The notes: generated by a model not told the origin, from the sequence alone. A stretch of DNA of 11,601 nucleotides from Acidianus hospitalis (GCA_046533895.1 JAWDOK010000028.1:1-11601); one strand, 5' to 3'. Positions 1 through 6,957 are shown, counted from the first letter of the stretch. Made by a program: numbers and translations.

Positions 1-641
1 AGTTCCCATACTGGATTTTTAATCAGCGGTGCAACGGAGGAGTGAACATCCCTTTCTCCGACCCTTACAGTTATTTGAACGTAAACTAAACCTTTAACTC
101 CTAGAACTATCATTGGTCTTCCTTTTGTATCTAACCCTGCACCCTCCATTATTACTGCAGAAGATTTACTTAGTTCCTCCTTTCTAGATTGAATGAATTC
201 ATTAAGGTGAATACTACCTATTTCTTCCTCCCCTTCAAAAACAAAATTAAAGTTAAGTTTTCCCTTGTACTTAGAGAAAGCTAAAAGTCTTGCTATAAGG
301 GTTCCTTTATTATCTGATGCACCTCTAGCAAAAATATAGCCGTCTGAGATAGTTGCAGAAAATGGTGGATACATCCATTCGTTTATAGGGTCTACTGGTT
401 GAACGTCGTAATGATTATAAACTAGGAGAGTCTTACTTCCTCCGTTATTAACTTTTCCGTAAACAACAGGATGACCTTTAGTTTCAACTATTTCAGTTTT
501 TATACCTAGTTCTTCCATAAATTCCTTAAGCCAGCTGGATGCGTCTCTTATACCTTCTCCAGTAGCTGAAATCGAAGGTATCTTTAGGAATTCTTGATAT
601 TTACTCAAGAAGAAATCTAACTCTTCCTTTGAGAATTCCAT
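1..641 (-). CDS. M20-family metallopeptidase (CNDP/ArgE-like), N-terminal half, cut by window edge
   Basis: The gene reads off the left edge: 213 codons are visible and the family is usually about 440 residues, so the C-terminal half is missing. These enzymes are cytoplasmic di-metal hydrolases that cleave dipeptides or N-acyl amino acids. Seen in the sequence: HYDVQP at residues 77-82 (metal ligand H77, catalytic Asp79), bridging Asp110 in RGASDN, and EGEEEIGS at 136-143 with the usual Glu pair at 139/140 (general base and metal ligand). RDVHSS near residue 200 marks the start of the lid/dimerisation domain. The HYDVQPVDP form is typical of the CNDP-like dipeptidase branch. The ATG at 641 is chosen because a TATA box lies about 26 bp upstream, which fits a leaderless mRNA. 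A peptidase beside an Opp importer suggests processing of imported peptides, but that is inference; the substrate cannot be read from this half. Confidence 0.88.
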   Translation of the reverse strand, partial: MEFSKEELDFFLSKYQEFLKIPSISATGEGIRDASSWLKEFMEELGIKTEIVETKGHPVVYGKVNNGGSKTLLVYNHYDVQPVDPINEWMYPPFSATISDGYIFARGASDNKGTLIARLLAFSKYKGKLNFNFVFEGEEEIGSIHLNEFIQSRKEELSKSSAVIMEGAGLDTKGRPMIVLGVKGLVYVQITVRVGERDVHSSVAPLIKNPVWE

Positions 642-660
642 AAAAATGATAGGCGGAAGA

Positions 661-673
661 AGTATTTAAATAA
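661..673 (-). promoter_or_regulatory. TATA box of the M20 peptidase gene
   Basis: On the minus strand this reads TTATTTAAATACT. The ATTTAAAT core is centred about 26 bp before the ATG at 641, the spacing expected for an archaeal promoter whose transcript begins at or next to the start codon. It lies in the 61-nt gap after the ABC exporter gene, so the peptidase can be transcribed independently of the genes upstream. Confidence 0.6.
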
Positions 674-702
674 TCAAGGACAACATTAGGGAACTCGGTA
701 TT

Positions 703-3219
703 TTATAGTATTGCATCTATCATTTTAGCACTCTTTTTATCGATGGCATTTAATTCTATTTCAAAAACGTCGTCTTCAGTATCTATTATGAATACTTTCC
801 CGTCTACTTTAAATAAGCTATTCCTTCCCCTGGTTTTAAAGCTAGTATTTCCTTTATTAGTAATTACCTTCCATACGAATTCATCCCCAGTAGTGTCTAT
901 CTTTACTATCCTCTCTATCTTAGGTATGAAGTACTTCCTCTCAAGTTCTTCCTCTATAATTTCACTCCCTTTTACTTTCCTAAAATCCTCCACTGTAAAA
1001 TACCTACCTTCGTTAGTCTCTATTAAGAGGAAATAAGGTCTAGTTATGGGAAATGGTTTATAATAAGATTTAACCTCGTAAACTGTTCCTTCATAGACTA
1101 CCTTATTCTTAGATAAAATTTCCAAATCCACTGGTTTTAACATTTCTAAATAGTAAGAGAACCCTTTTCCCTCTATTCTAGGTTTAGTTTCCTCAATGTA
1201 TGGAATTTGCGTTTGAAATATTTGGTAAAATTTGCTATCCTTCTTCTTCAGTAATTCCTCCAAAGTTCCTTCCTCAACTATTCTCCCTTCTTCCATTACG
1301 ATTATTCTATCCGCGTAGTAAAGCGTAGAAATCCTGTGAGCTATCATGATAATTGTAGAATCCTTAAATTGTGAGATGATAGTGTCCATTATTTTCCTCT
1401 CACTATAACTATCGACAGAAGACGTAGCCTCATCAAGTACTAACATTTTAGGATTTTTAAGAAATAACCTAGCAATTTCTATCATTTGTTTTTGTCCGCT
1501 GGAAATCTTATTCCCTCTCTCTCCTAAGTGGGTATCGTAGGCAAAAGGCATTTCCATGATAAAGTCATGTGCTCCGCTTGCCATAGCTGCTGCAACTATT
1601 TCCTCTGGCTTAGCATCTATTTTTCCATACCTTATGTTGTACTCTACTGTACCATAGAAGATTGTGGGTTCGGCTTTTATTAACCCTAATTGCTCCCTAT
1701 AATTCTTAAGATCTAATTCCTTTAAGGGGACACCGTCTATTAATATTTCACCGCTCTGAGGATCGTAAAGCCTCAGAAGTAGCTTTACAACGGTTGACTT
1801 ACCGGAGCCTGATTTACCTACTATCGCAATTTTTTCTCCCTTCTTAACCTCCAGGCTAAAGTCCTTAATTATAGGCTTTACTTGATCGTAACTGAAGGTA
1901 ACGTTAATGAACTCAACGTTACCTTTTACCTCTATCTTCTTAGGATTATCAGCAATTTTTACATCGCTTTCCGCGTTAAATACTTCCATCAGTCTGTCCA
2001 TTGAAGTTAAGGATTGTTGAGTAAAAGGAATAACGTTGTTGATTAAGTTTTGTACTGGTTGATAAAACATTGTAGTATAAGTTACGAAAGCTACTAAGCT
2101 TCCTAGCTCTATTTTTCCAGCAAGTACTTCCTCACCGCCAACGTACCATATTATGACCGAAATTATGGAAATTGAAGCGCTTATTAAAGGAAACCACGTA
2201 AGGTTTGTTTTTATTACGTTCATTTGTGCATTTATTACTTCACCGTTTAGTCTAGATAACCTTTTACTTTCAAAGTCCTCTTTAACGTATGACTTTATTG
2301 AGTCTATGTTGGGGACGGTGTCGGTTAGTAGGGAAGATATATCCGCAGTTCTTCTCCACAACTTATGGTAAGCTATTTTACTCCTTTTCCTATACATTAT
2401 TGTTCCTAGCACTATAATTGGAAATGGAATTAATGCGTAAAGGCCCAGTGAAGGAGTTATTAAAAAGATAGCCACTCCTACACCTACTATTGTTCCCACG
2501 TTTGTTATAATCGAAGGAATACCCCATGTTACGAACCATAAAGTGTTGCTAATATCAGTAGTAAGCCTGGATAGAATTCTTCCAGTGTTATACCTATCAA
2601 TGAAACTAGAGGACATTTCCATTACATGTTTATATAATTTTAACCTAAGTTCATTAACTATCCTTTGACCGTTCAAGTTCAAGATAAAGTTCTGTAATGC
2701 GGAGAGAATAACGTTAAGGACATTGACTGAAATCAGTGAAGCAATAAGGATAGGGAATAAGTAAATCTCCCTATCTTGAAATACATTATTTATTAAAATT
2801 TTCAGTAAATAAGGTGGAATCAAGCTAAGTATTACAAGAATAGATGAAAGTATTGTTCCTAATATTATTTTATATTTATAAGGAGATATCAAAGAGATGA
2901 TAAAATGCCTAGTATCCTTTTTCTTTCTTGTCTTTCTCTCCTCTTCTTCCCTTTCTTCTTTTCTTCCATCATACCTATTTTTAAGCGCATAATATAGGGT
3001 TAGTAGTCCCTCCTTTTTCCTGTTAGTAAACTCGGCAATTAACACTTTCCTCCCTTTATACGTGATATAAATTCTGTTAATTCCCAAACCTTCTTCTAAG
3101 CTTACGTCCTCAATATCTGATAAATTGTAAGAATTTCCATTAACTTCCAATTTACCGTCATGAAGAGAAATCTTAACTCTAAAAAACTTACCGTCATTAA
3201 CATCGGCTTCAAAATCCAT
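703..3219 (-). CDS. ABC exporter-type half-transporter with N-terminal PH-like and C-terminal DUF1854-like domains
   Basis: An 838-residue membrane-domain plus ATPase fusion, longer than the usual 570-600. Residues about 10-82 form a beta-rich, PH-like module; 85-103 are a very charged linker. Six membrane helices follow (about 116-137, 152-176, 233-255, 258-276, 342-360, 372-395). The ATPase domain (about 433-655) has Walker A GKSGSGKST at 468-476, Walker B MLVLDEATS at 592-600 with catalytic Glu597, and switch His628. Two motifs deviate: the Q-loop Gln is replaced (LIKAEP, Ala516) and the signature is ISSGQ (573-577) instead of LSGGQ. Residues about 685-838 look like DUF1854, the tail found on bacterial half-transporters sometimes annotated as cyanophycin-associated; that name should not be carried over without cphA nearby. 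Probably a homodimeric exporter of unknown substrate. No other in-frame Met occurs before residue 200, which supports this start. Confidence 0.88.
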   Translation of the reverse strand: MDFEADVNDGKFFRVKISLHDGKLEVNGNSYNLSDIEDVSLEEGLGINRIYITYKGRKVLIAEFTNRKKEGLLTLYYALKNRYDGRKEEREEEERKTRKKKDTRHFIISLISPYKYKIILGTILSSILVILSLIPPYLLKILINNVFQDREIYLFPILIASLISVNVLNVILSALQNFILNLNGQRIVNELRLKLYKHVMEMSSSFIDRYNTGRILSRLTTDISNTLWFVTWGIPSIITNVGTIVGVGVAIFLITPSLGLYALIPFPIIVLGTIMYRKRSKIAYHKLWRRTADISSLLTDTVPNIDSIKSYVKEDFESKRLSRLNGEVINAQMNVIKTNLTWFPLISASISIISVIIWYVGGEEVLAGKIELGSLVAFVTYTTMFYQPVQNLINNVIPFTQQSLTSMDRLMEVFNAESDVKIADNPKKIEVKGNVEFINVTFSYDQVKPIIKDFSLEVKKGEKIAIVGKSGSGKSTVVKLLLRLYDPQSGEILIDGVPLKELDLKNYREQLGLIKAEPTIFYGTVEYNIRYGKIDAKPEEIVAAAMASGAHDFIMEMPFAYDTHLGERGNKISSGQKQMIEIARLFLKNPKMLVLDEATSSVDSYSERKIMDTIISQFKDSTIIMIAHRISTLYYADRIIVMEEGRIVEEGTLEELLKKKDSKFYQIFQTQIPYIEETKPRIEGKGFSYYLEMLKPVDLEILSKNKVVYEGTVYEVKSYYKPFPITRPYFLLIETNEGRYFTVEDFRKVKGSEIIEEELERKYFIPKIERIVKIDTTGDEFVWKVITNKGNTSFKTRGRNSLFKVDGKVFIIDTEDDVFEIELNAIDKKSAKMIDAIL

Positions 3220-3228
3220 AGTAGAAGT

Positions 3229-3251
3229 ATATAAATATCGATTAAAATTTT
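3229..3251 (-). promoter_or_regulatory. AT-rich candidate promoter of the ABC exporter gene
   Basis: The 62-nt gap between the PH-like gene and the exporter holds two TATA-like stretches on the minus strand: TATTTATATACT (3227-3238), about 14 bp from the ATG at 3219, and AAAATTTTAAT (3241-3251), about 27 bp away. The first is the better TATA match but sits too close for a start at this ATG; the second has the right spacing but is weaker. Which one works, if either, cannot be decided by eye. Confidence 0.3.
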
Positions 3252-3281
3252 GAGCGTAAGCGATTTAATGCGTAGTTGAAC

Positions 3282-3680
3282 TCATGTAGGTAAATATTTC
3301 CTTATTTCTGCCTCTACATTTTCAGGAAATTTTACGTCCCTTATTATTTCTACTTTTCCAGATTTTAATATAATGTATATTGAGCCAACGTTAAATTTTC
3401 TAGCCAACAGACCAGAGGAAACGAAATAGTCGTCAATAATATTATATTTTATTAGCTTCTTGGAGTAGGGAGACTTAATAATTATTCCGTCCTCGCTTAT
3501 CTCATATAAATAAGCCTTCTTCCATAAGGCATACATAATTAACATGAGGAAGGCCATCAAAAGGAATATAAGGAAATTAAATAGAGTCTTGGGATTAATG
3601 TTTAAAAATATGGAAAACACTCCAATAAGAATCGAACCTTTAATTATTGTTTTCTTAAGTTCTGGTCTAGTAACCAGCAT
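3282..3680 (-). CDS. Small two-helix membrane protein with bacterial-PH-like (bPH2/DUF304-type) domain
   Basis: A 132-residue protein with two hydrophobic helices (about 12-28 and 34-52) followed by an about 75-residue beta-rich domain that opens with YEISEDGIIIKS and ends in the helix VEAEIRKYL. This layout (membrane hairpin, then a YxI-x-DGI-type PH-like fold) matches small bPH2 membrane proteins, whose function is mostly unknown. The ATG at 3680 lies inside the last 37 nt of oppF in another frame, with a weak GGGAGAAGTG ribosome-binding-like stretch before it, so translation is probably coupled to oppF. A later GTG (codon 21) would avoid the overlap but would cut into the first helix. It sits between an importer ATPase and an exporter that itself has a PH-like N-terminus; a role as accessory subunit of either is only a guess. 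Confident as a gene, unsure of function. Confidence 0.72.
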   Translation of the reverse strand: MLVTRPELKKTIIKGSILIGVFSIFLNINPKTLFNFLIFLLMAFLMLIMYALWKKAYLYEISEDGIIIKSPYSKKLIKYNIIDDYFVSSGLLARKFNVGSIYIILKSGKVEIIRDVKFPENVEAEIRKYLPT

Positions 3681-4618
3681 GCTACACTTCTCCCGCCAAT
3701 ATCAAATAATGGAGGTTCTTTTTCCTTGCATATGTTCATGACGTAAGGACACCTTGGATGAAACCTACAACCGCTCGGTGGGTTTATTAATGAAGGGACT
3801 TCACCTTCGGGTGGTTTTAGATCTTTCTTAGACAAGGATGGAACTGATGATATTAAACTTTGAGTATAAGGATGCTTCGGAGACGAGAACACGTCTTCAA
3901 CGCTTCCTATTTCAAAGATTTTTCCTGCATAAAGTACGGCTATCCTATCAGAAATGTACCTCGCTACATTTATATTATGCGTAATAAACATGTAAGTTAT
4001 CTTCCTTTCCCTTTGGATCTTTACTAGTAAATTGAGGATTTGCGCTTGTACTGAAACGTCTAAAGCAGAAGTAGGTTCATCAAGCACTATAAACTCTGGA
4101 TTACTAACAAGCGCTCTCGCTATTGTAACTCTCTGTTGCTGTCCTCCAGAAAGTTCCCTTGGATACTTATTTGCAACGTAATCAAAATCTAAACCTACTT
4201 CTTCTAAAGTATCTTTTACTATCTTCCTCTTTTCTTCCTTAGGAATATTTCTAATCGGTTCTGCAACTATGTCAAAAATCTTCATCCTGGGATCCATACT
4301 ACTTGCAGGGTTTTGAAAGACCATTTGAATTTTCTTCCTTATTTTCCCTACATTATCCTTAGTAATTTTTTCACCTTTAAATATAAGTTCTCCTTCAGTT
4401 GGTTGTTCTAAAGTTGCTAGAATCCTTCCTAAGGTTGTCTTACCGGATCCGCTTTCACCAACAACACCCAAAGTTTCATTTTCAAAAATGTCTATGCTCA
4501 CATCGTCTAGAGCTCTTACAACTATAGGCTCTTTTTTACTTATCCTATCCAGTAGTCCATTTCTTCCTACGACGTAGTACTTCTTTATGTGTACAGCGGA
4601 ATAAAGTACATCACCCAT
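3644..4618 (-). CDS. oppF: Oligopeptide/dipeptide-type ABC importer ATP-binding protein OppF
   Basis: One of the two cytoplasmic ATPases that power the Opp-type importer encoded on the other side of the divergent region. The 324 residues are a normal family length. Seen: Walker A GESGSGKT at 54-61, Q-loop Gln102, signature LSGGQ at 156-160, Walker B IVLDEPTS at 177-184, switch His214. The C-terminal oligo_HPY region (about 235-316) has the HPYTQSL motif and four cysteines (284, 290, 297, 314); in some Dpp/Opp ATPases this region binds an iron-sulfur cluster. It is called OppF rather than OppD because a second complete ATPase (6958-7926) completes oppBCD. The gene is divergent from its partners, unlike the usual ABCDF order. 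The ATG at 4618 follows a weak AAGGGG motif and overlaps the stop of a short upstream ORF. Confidence 0.93.
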   Translation of the reverse strand: MGDVLYSAVHIKKYYVVGRNGLLDRISKKEPIVVRALDDVSIDIFENETLGVVGESGSGKTTLGRILATLEQPTEGELIFKGEKITKDNVGKIRKKIQMVFQNPASSMDPRMKIFDIVAEPIRNIPKEEKRKIVKDTLEEVGLDFDYVANKYPRELSGGQQQRVTIARALVSNPEFIVLDEPTSALDVSVQAQILNLLVKIQRERKITYMFITHNINVARYISDRIAVLYAGKIFEIGSVEDVFSSPKHPYTQSLISSVPSLSKKDLKPPEGEVPSLINPPSGCRFHPRCPYVMNICKEKEPPLFDIGGRSVACWLLDQNLRKQ

Positions 4619-4703
4619 GGCCTAGCCCCTTTGCTAAAAGTCCTATGATATCCTTATATAAAACGTTAATCTGAGCAAGCGTGAATCTCTTCCTCTTTAA
4701 CAT
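4611..4703 (-). CDS. Candidate 30-codon leaderless upstream ORF before oppF
   Basis: This short ORF begins MLKRKRFTLAQ and ends GLGHG, basic at the start and amphipathic afterwards, with no known family. Its TGA lies 8 nt into oppF in a different frame (the sequence ATGGGTGA holds the oppF start and this stop), an arrangement that favours translational coupling. Its ATG sits exactly as far from the minus-strand promoter element as the oppB ATG sits from its plus-strand twin (38 nt from the element's first base), so the mRNA should begin at this ATG. It could be a regulatory leader peptide, a small protein, or a chance ORF left by duplication of the oppB promoter and start. Short length and lack of homology keep confidence low. 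Confidence 0.35.
   Translation of the reverse strand: MLKRKRFTLAQINVLYKDIIGLLAKGLGHG
4654..4663 (-). promoter_or_regulatory. Alternative TATA-like box close to oppF
   Basis: On the minus strand this reads TTTTATATAA, centred about 40 bp before the oppF ATG. A transcript from here would start near 4632 and give oppF a leader of about 13 nt containing the weak AAGGGG motif, skipping most of the upstream ORF. It competes with the stronger, duplicated promoter at 4720-4741. Confidence 0.35.
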
Positions 4704-4719
4704 GAAATACATTATAACT

Positions 4720-4741
4720 ATTTATTTTTAAAAATTATGCA
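4720..4741 (-). promoter_or_regulatory. Minus-strand copy of the duplicated divergent promoter (towards oppF)
   Basis: Read on the minus strand it is TGCATAAT, one base, then TTTAAAAAT, one base, AAT. The TTTAAAAAT part serves as TATA box, centred 25 bp before the ATG at 4703. It matches the oppB promoter element at 20 of 22 positions. TGCATAAT just upstream of the TATA box overlaps the region where transcription factor B binds, so it could be a strong BRE variant or a regulator site. Confidence 0.6.
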
Positions 4742-4760
4742 CATCAACACTGAGGTTTTT

Positions 4761-4773
4761 AATTCTTTGAATT
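4761..4773. promoter_or_regulatory. Small palindrome AATTCtttGAATT, candidate operator
   Basis: This is a perfect inverted repeat with 5-bp arms and a 3-bp spacer, near the middle of the space between the two divergent promoter elements. Its size suits a dimeric archaeal regulator of Lrp/AsnC or similar type, able to affect both directions. In AT-rich DNA such a palindrome can occur by chance. Confidence 0.3.
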
Positions 4774-4808
4774 CATGCTAGTATAAACATTTACAATAAA
4801 CTTAACGT

Positions 4809-4830
4809 TGCATAATGTTTAAAAATCAAT
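4809..4830 (+). promoter_or_regulatory. Promoter of the oppBCD operon
   Basis: TGCATAAT, one base, then the TATA box TTTAAAAAT (4818-4826), centred 25 bp before the oppB ATG. That spacing predicts a leaderless transcript starting at or beside the ATG. The near-identical minus-strand copy suggests that oppF and oppBCD are controlled together although they are divergent. Confidence 0.65.
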
Positions 4831-4846
4831 TAGTATAAAGTACTTC

Positions 4847-5881
4847 ATGCCAAGCGCAGAACTAATAAAGTTTACAATAAGGAGAATAATAAACGGAATC
4901 ATTACATTATTACTCCTTATATTATTCGTATTTATATTAGTTCACGCCGCAGCACCTAACCCTTATGCACTAGCGAGAATATATGCAGGTAATCCTCATG
5001 CTCCTCCTTCAGAAATTCAACAAATCATAAAGGAATATGGATTAAATGAACCTATATATGAGCAATTTATTTCGTATATAACTGACATATTTAGAGGCAA
5101 TTGGGGTTTAGATCCGATATATAAAGTTCCAGAGATTACCTTGCTTTCAAAGTTCCTTGCAATTAGTTTACAAATAGTAATCCCTGGAGATATATTAGCT
5201 GCAGTATTGGGTATAATTACCGGAGCAATAGCTGCAGCTAATAGAGGAAAAGCCAAGGACAAGACAATAAAGGTAGTGTATATATTAACTTGGGCTTCGC
5301 CGCCGTTTTTAGTTGCGTTTTTACTTCAGTTATTTATAGCTTATGACCTAGGATTATTACCGGCAACTGGAACTGTAAACGTGCTTCTTCCAGCTCCTCC
5401 TAATTATACTCCATTCCCCATACTTAATGCGTTGATAGCAGGAGATTGGCCTTACTTCATTTCAGCATTAAGGCACGCTGTTTTACCTTCAATAGCTATA
5501 GCAGTAATAACATTTGGCCTTTTCACCAGAGTAACTAGGGCGTCAATGTTAGATGCTTTAGAATCAGATTATACTAAATTATCCCTTGCAAAAGGCTTGT
5601 CAAGGAATTACGTAGTTTATAGAATAGCATTAAGGAATAGTTTAATACCAGTTATGACACTAATAGCCTTATTTTTTGGCTATTCAGTTGCCGGTGCAGT
5701 AGTGGTTGAGGATATATTCGATTATCACGGTATAGGTTGGTTTGTTACTCAAGCTATAGAAAGCTTGGACTACATTGCGGTACTGGATTTCACAATAATA
5801 ATAGGTATTGCAATCATTATAGCAAACTTTATTGCAGATATACTTTATGCAGTATTAGACCCTAGGGTGAAGTTAGAATGA
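4847..5881 (+). CDS. oppB: Opp/Dpp-type ABC importer permease OppB
   Basis: An integral membrane permease subunit that pairs with OppC to form the channel of the importer. Its 344 residues are a usual length. Seen: N-terminal helix at about 14-33; the family segment LNEPIYEQFISYITDIFRGNWG (66-87, a variant of the standard LGLDxPLxxQY and GDLG pattern); helices at about 105-130, 141-168, 208-228, 268-287 and 312-337; and the cytoplasmic EAA coupling loop with AKGLSRN (248-254) at about 236-268, which contacts the ATPases. The C-terminal DPRVKLE ending is typical of the family. The ATG is fixed by the promoter, whose TATA box lies 25 bp upstream, leaving no room for a leader. The stop codon overlaps the oppC start (ATGA), so the two are translationally coupled. 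Confidence 0.94.
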   Translation: MPSAELIKFTIRRIINGIITLLLLILFVFILVHAAAPNPYALARIYAGNPHAPPSEIQQIIKEYGLNEPIYEQFISYITDIFRGNWGLDPIYKVPEITLLSKFLAISLQIVIPGDILAAVLGIITGAIAAANRGKAKDKTIKVVYILTWASPPFLVAFLLQLFIAYDLGLLPATGTVNVLLPAPPNYTPFPILNALIAGDWPYFISALRHAVLPSIAIAVITFGLFTRVTRASMLDALESDYTKLSLAKGLSRNYVVYRIALRNSLIPVMTLIALFFGYSVAGAVVVEDIFDYHGIGWFVTQAIESLDYIAVLDFTIIIGIAIIIANFIADILYAVLDPRVKLE

Positions 5882-6948
5882 AAAAGTACTTGCTAGGTGT
5901 CATCGTATACTTACTCCTTAACTTGATATTATTTATGATATTATCATCAAGGTCGACTTTAAGGTCAATGGGAATCCTTCCTGAGAAGGCTGTTCCTTAC
6001 ATTCTATTCTTTTCCGTAAGTATTATGGCCAGTGCTGATTTTATACTGTTCTACTTTTTTAAGAACAGTGGTTCTATTAGAGCAGTTATGAGAAGTAAGA
6101 TAGCACTAATATCGTTAGTCGTCATCTCAGCGTACTATAGTTGGTCAATACTCGAAGGATTATTACAGTACGCTGCCTCTTCCCTGGATTATATTAAGTT
6201 ATCTTATATTCTCTTGCCTTACAATCCTTTCGCCTTTAACTTCCCATTTCAATCCCTCCAACCTCCGTCATTAGCTCATCCATTTGGGACAAATTATAAT
6301 GGAGAAGATATATTAACTAGAATACTTTATGCGACACCTTCTGCCGCCGAAATATCTACAGTAGTAATTATATTTGCCGTAATTGTTGGTTCGATAATAG
6401 GAATATTTGCAGGTTATTTTGGAGGAATTATTGACGAAATTTTAATGAGAATAACCGACGTATTCCTAGCAGTGCCCGGGTTAATAATTGTAATAGCTAT
6501 TAGCGTAATTTTACACCCTACTTATACTAGCGCAATGATAGGCTTAATGGTACCATGGTGGTCTACGTATGCAAGGTTATTTAGAAGCCAAACTCTTGTA
6601 GTTAAGAATATGAATTATATAGACTCCGCAAGGCTTAGCGGTTTAGGAAACTTTGGAATTATAATAAAACACGTATTTCACAATACGATTGACCCAATAA
6701 TAGCTTATGCGGCTTTAGATTTTGGAAACGTTATATTAACTTATTCAGTACTAACTTTCTTAGGAATAGGTCTTCAAGCTCCAGGCTATCCCGAGTGGGG
6801 TTCAATGGTTTCAAACGGAATGGATTACTTACCTCAAGCGTGGTGGTATCCTTTATTTCCTTCGTTAGCTATACTGCTAATAGTTTCAGCATTTGTAGTA
6901 CTGGGAGATAGGTTACAAGACGTGATGGCAGGTAGAATAAGTTATTAA
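5878..6948 (+). CDS. oppC: Opp/Dpp-type ABC importer permease OppC with extra N-terminal membrane helices
   Basis: The second permease subunit, partner of OppB. Seen: the OppC N-terminal helix and loop (about 68-135) leading to HPFGTNYNGEDILTRILYA (134-152), the family hallmark usually written GTDxxGRDxxSRxxYG; the membrane domain at 158-345; and the EAA loop with SARLSGLGNFGII (250-262) at 247-275 for ATPase contact. The late segment FLGIGLQAPGYPEWGSMVSNG (294-314) is also characteristic. The 356 residues exceed the usual 280-300 because about 65 residues with two hydrophobic helices (about 4-22 and 39-61) precede the normal start of the family. The overlap ATGA with oppB supports this start, so the extension is probably real. 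It may alter binding-protein docking or assembly, which cannot be read from sequence. Confidence 0.93.
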   Translation: MKKYLLGVIVYLLLNLILFMILSSRSTLRSMGILPEKAVPYILFFSVSIMASADFILFYFFKNSGSIRAVMRSKIALISLVVISAYYSWSILEGLLQYAASSLDYIKLSYILLPYNPFAFNFPFQSLQPPSLAHPFGTNYNGEDILTRILYATPSAAEISTVVIIFAVIVGSIIGIFAGYFGGIIDEILMRITDVFLAVPGLIIVIAISVILHPTYTSAMIGLMVPWWSTYARLFRSQTLVVKNMNYIDSARLSGLGNFGIIIKHVFHNTIDPIIAYAALDFGNVILTYSVLTFLGIGLQAPGYPEWGSMVSNGMDYLPQAWWYPLFPSLAILLIVSAFVVLGDRLQDVMAGRISY

Positions 6949-6953
6949 GGTGA
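6948..6953 (+). promoter_or_regulatory. Ribosome binding site of oppD
   Basis: AGGTGA followed by TTTC and the ATG at 6958 matches the archaeal anti-Shine-Dalgarno sequence well. It begins on the last base of the oppC stop. This internal operon gene uses a Shine-Dalgarno site while oppB appears leaderless, the usual split in Sulfolobales, and it fixes the oppD start. Confidence 0.75.
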
Positions 6954-6957
6954 TTTC

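Larger units (their letters stand above)
4701..4849. repeat. Inverted duplication of promoter-to-ATG segment (41-bp arms)
   Basis: The arms are 4701-4741 (minus sense) and 4809-4849 (plus sense), separated by 67 bp. Aligned without gaps from TGCATAAT to the ATG, 34 of 41 bases agree, including TATAA and the TTCATG that ends each arm. Similarity is not evident upstream of TGCATAAT and fades after the ATG. The arms end at the oppB start codon on one side and at the short ORF start on the other. Confidence 0.7.

Noticed and set aside
743..2371. Plus-strand ORFs of 70-100 codons opposite the ABC exporter (743-1036 and 2153-2371)
   Set aside because: They lie antisense to conserved coding sequence, have low-complexity Ser/Phe/Leu-rich products and no promoter or ribosome binding site. 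They are shadows of the exporter's codons.
703..3219. Labelling the exporter as part of cyanophycin metabolism
   Set aside because: Only the shared DUF1854 architecture suggests it; there is no cyanophycin synthetase or cyanophycinase gene in the window.
3252..3281. Possible hairpin around GAGCGTAAGCG before the exporter gene
   Set aside because: The arms do not pair beyond 4 bp; it is a loose direct repeat of TACGC, not a stem.
3544..3741. Plus-strand ORF of 65 codons across the PH-like gene and oppF end
   Set aside because: Antisense to two supported genes; no family resemblance or start signal.
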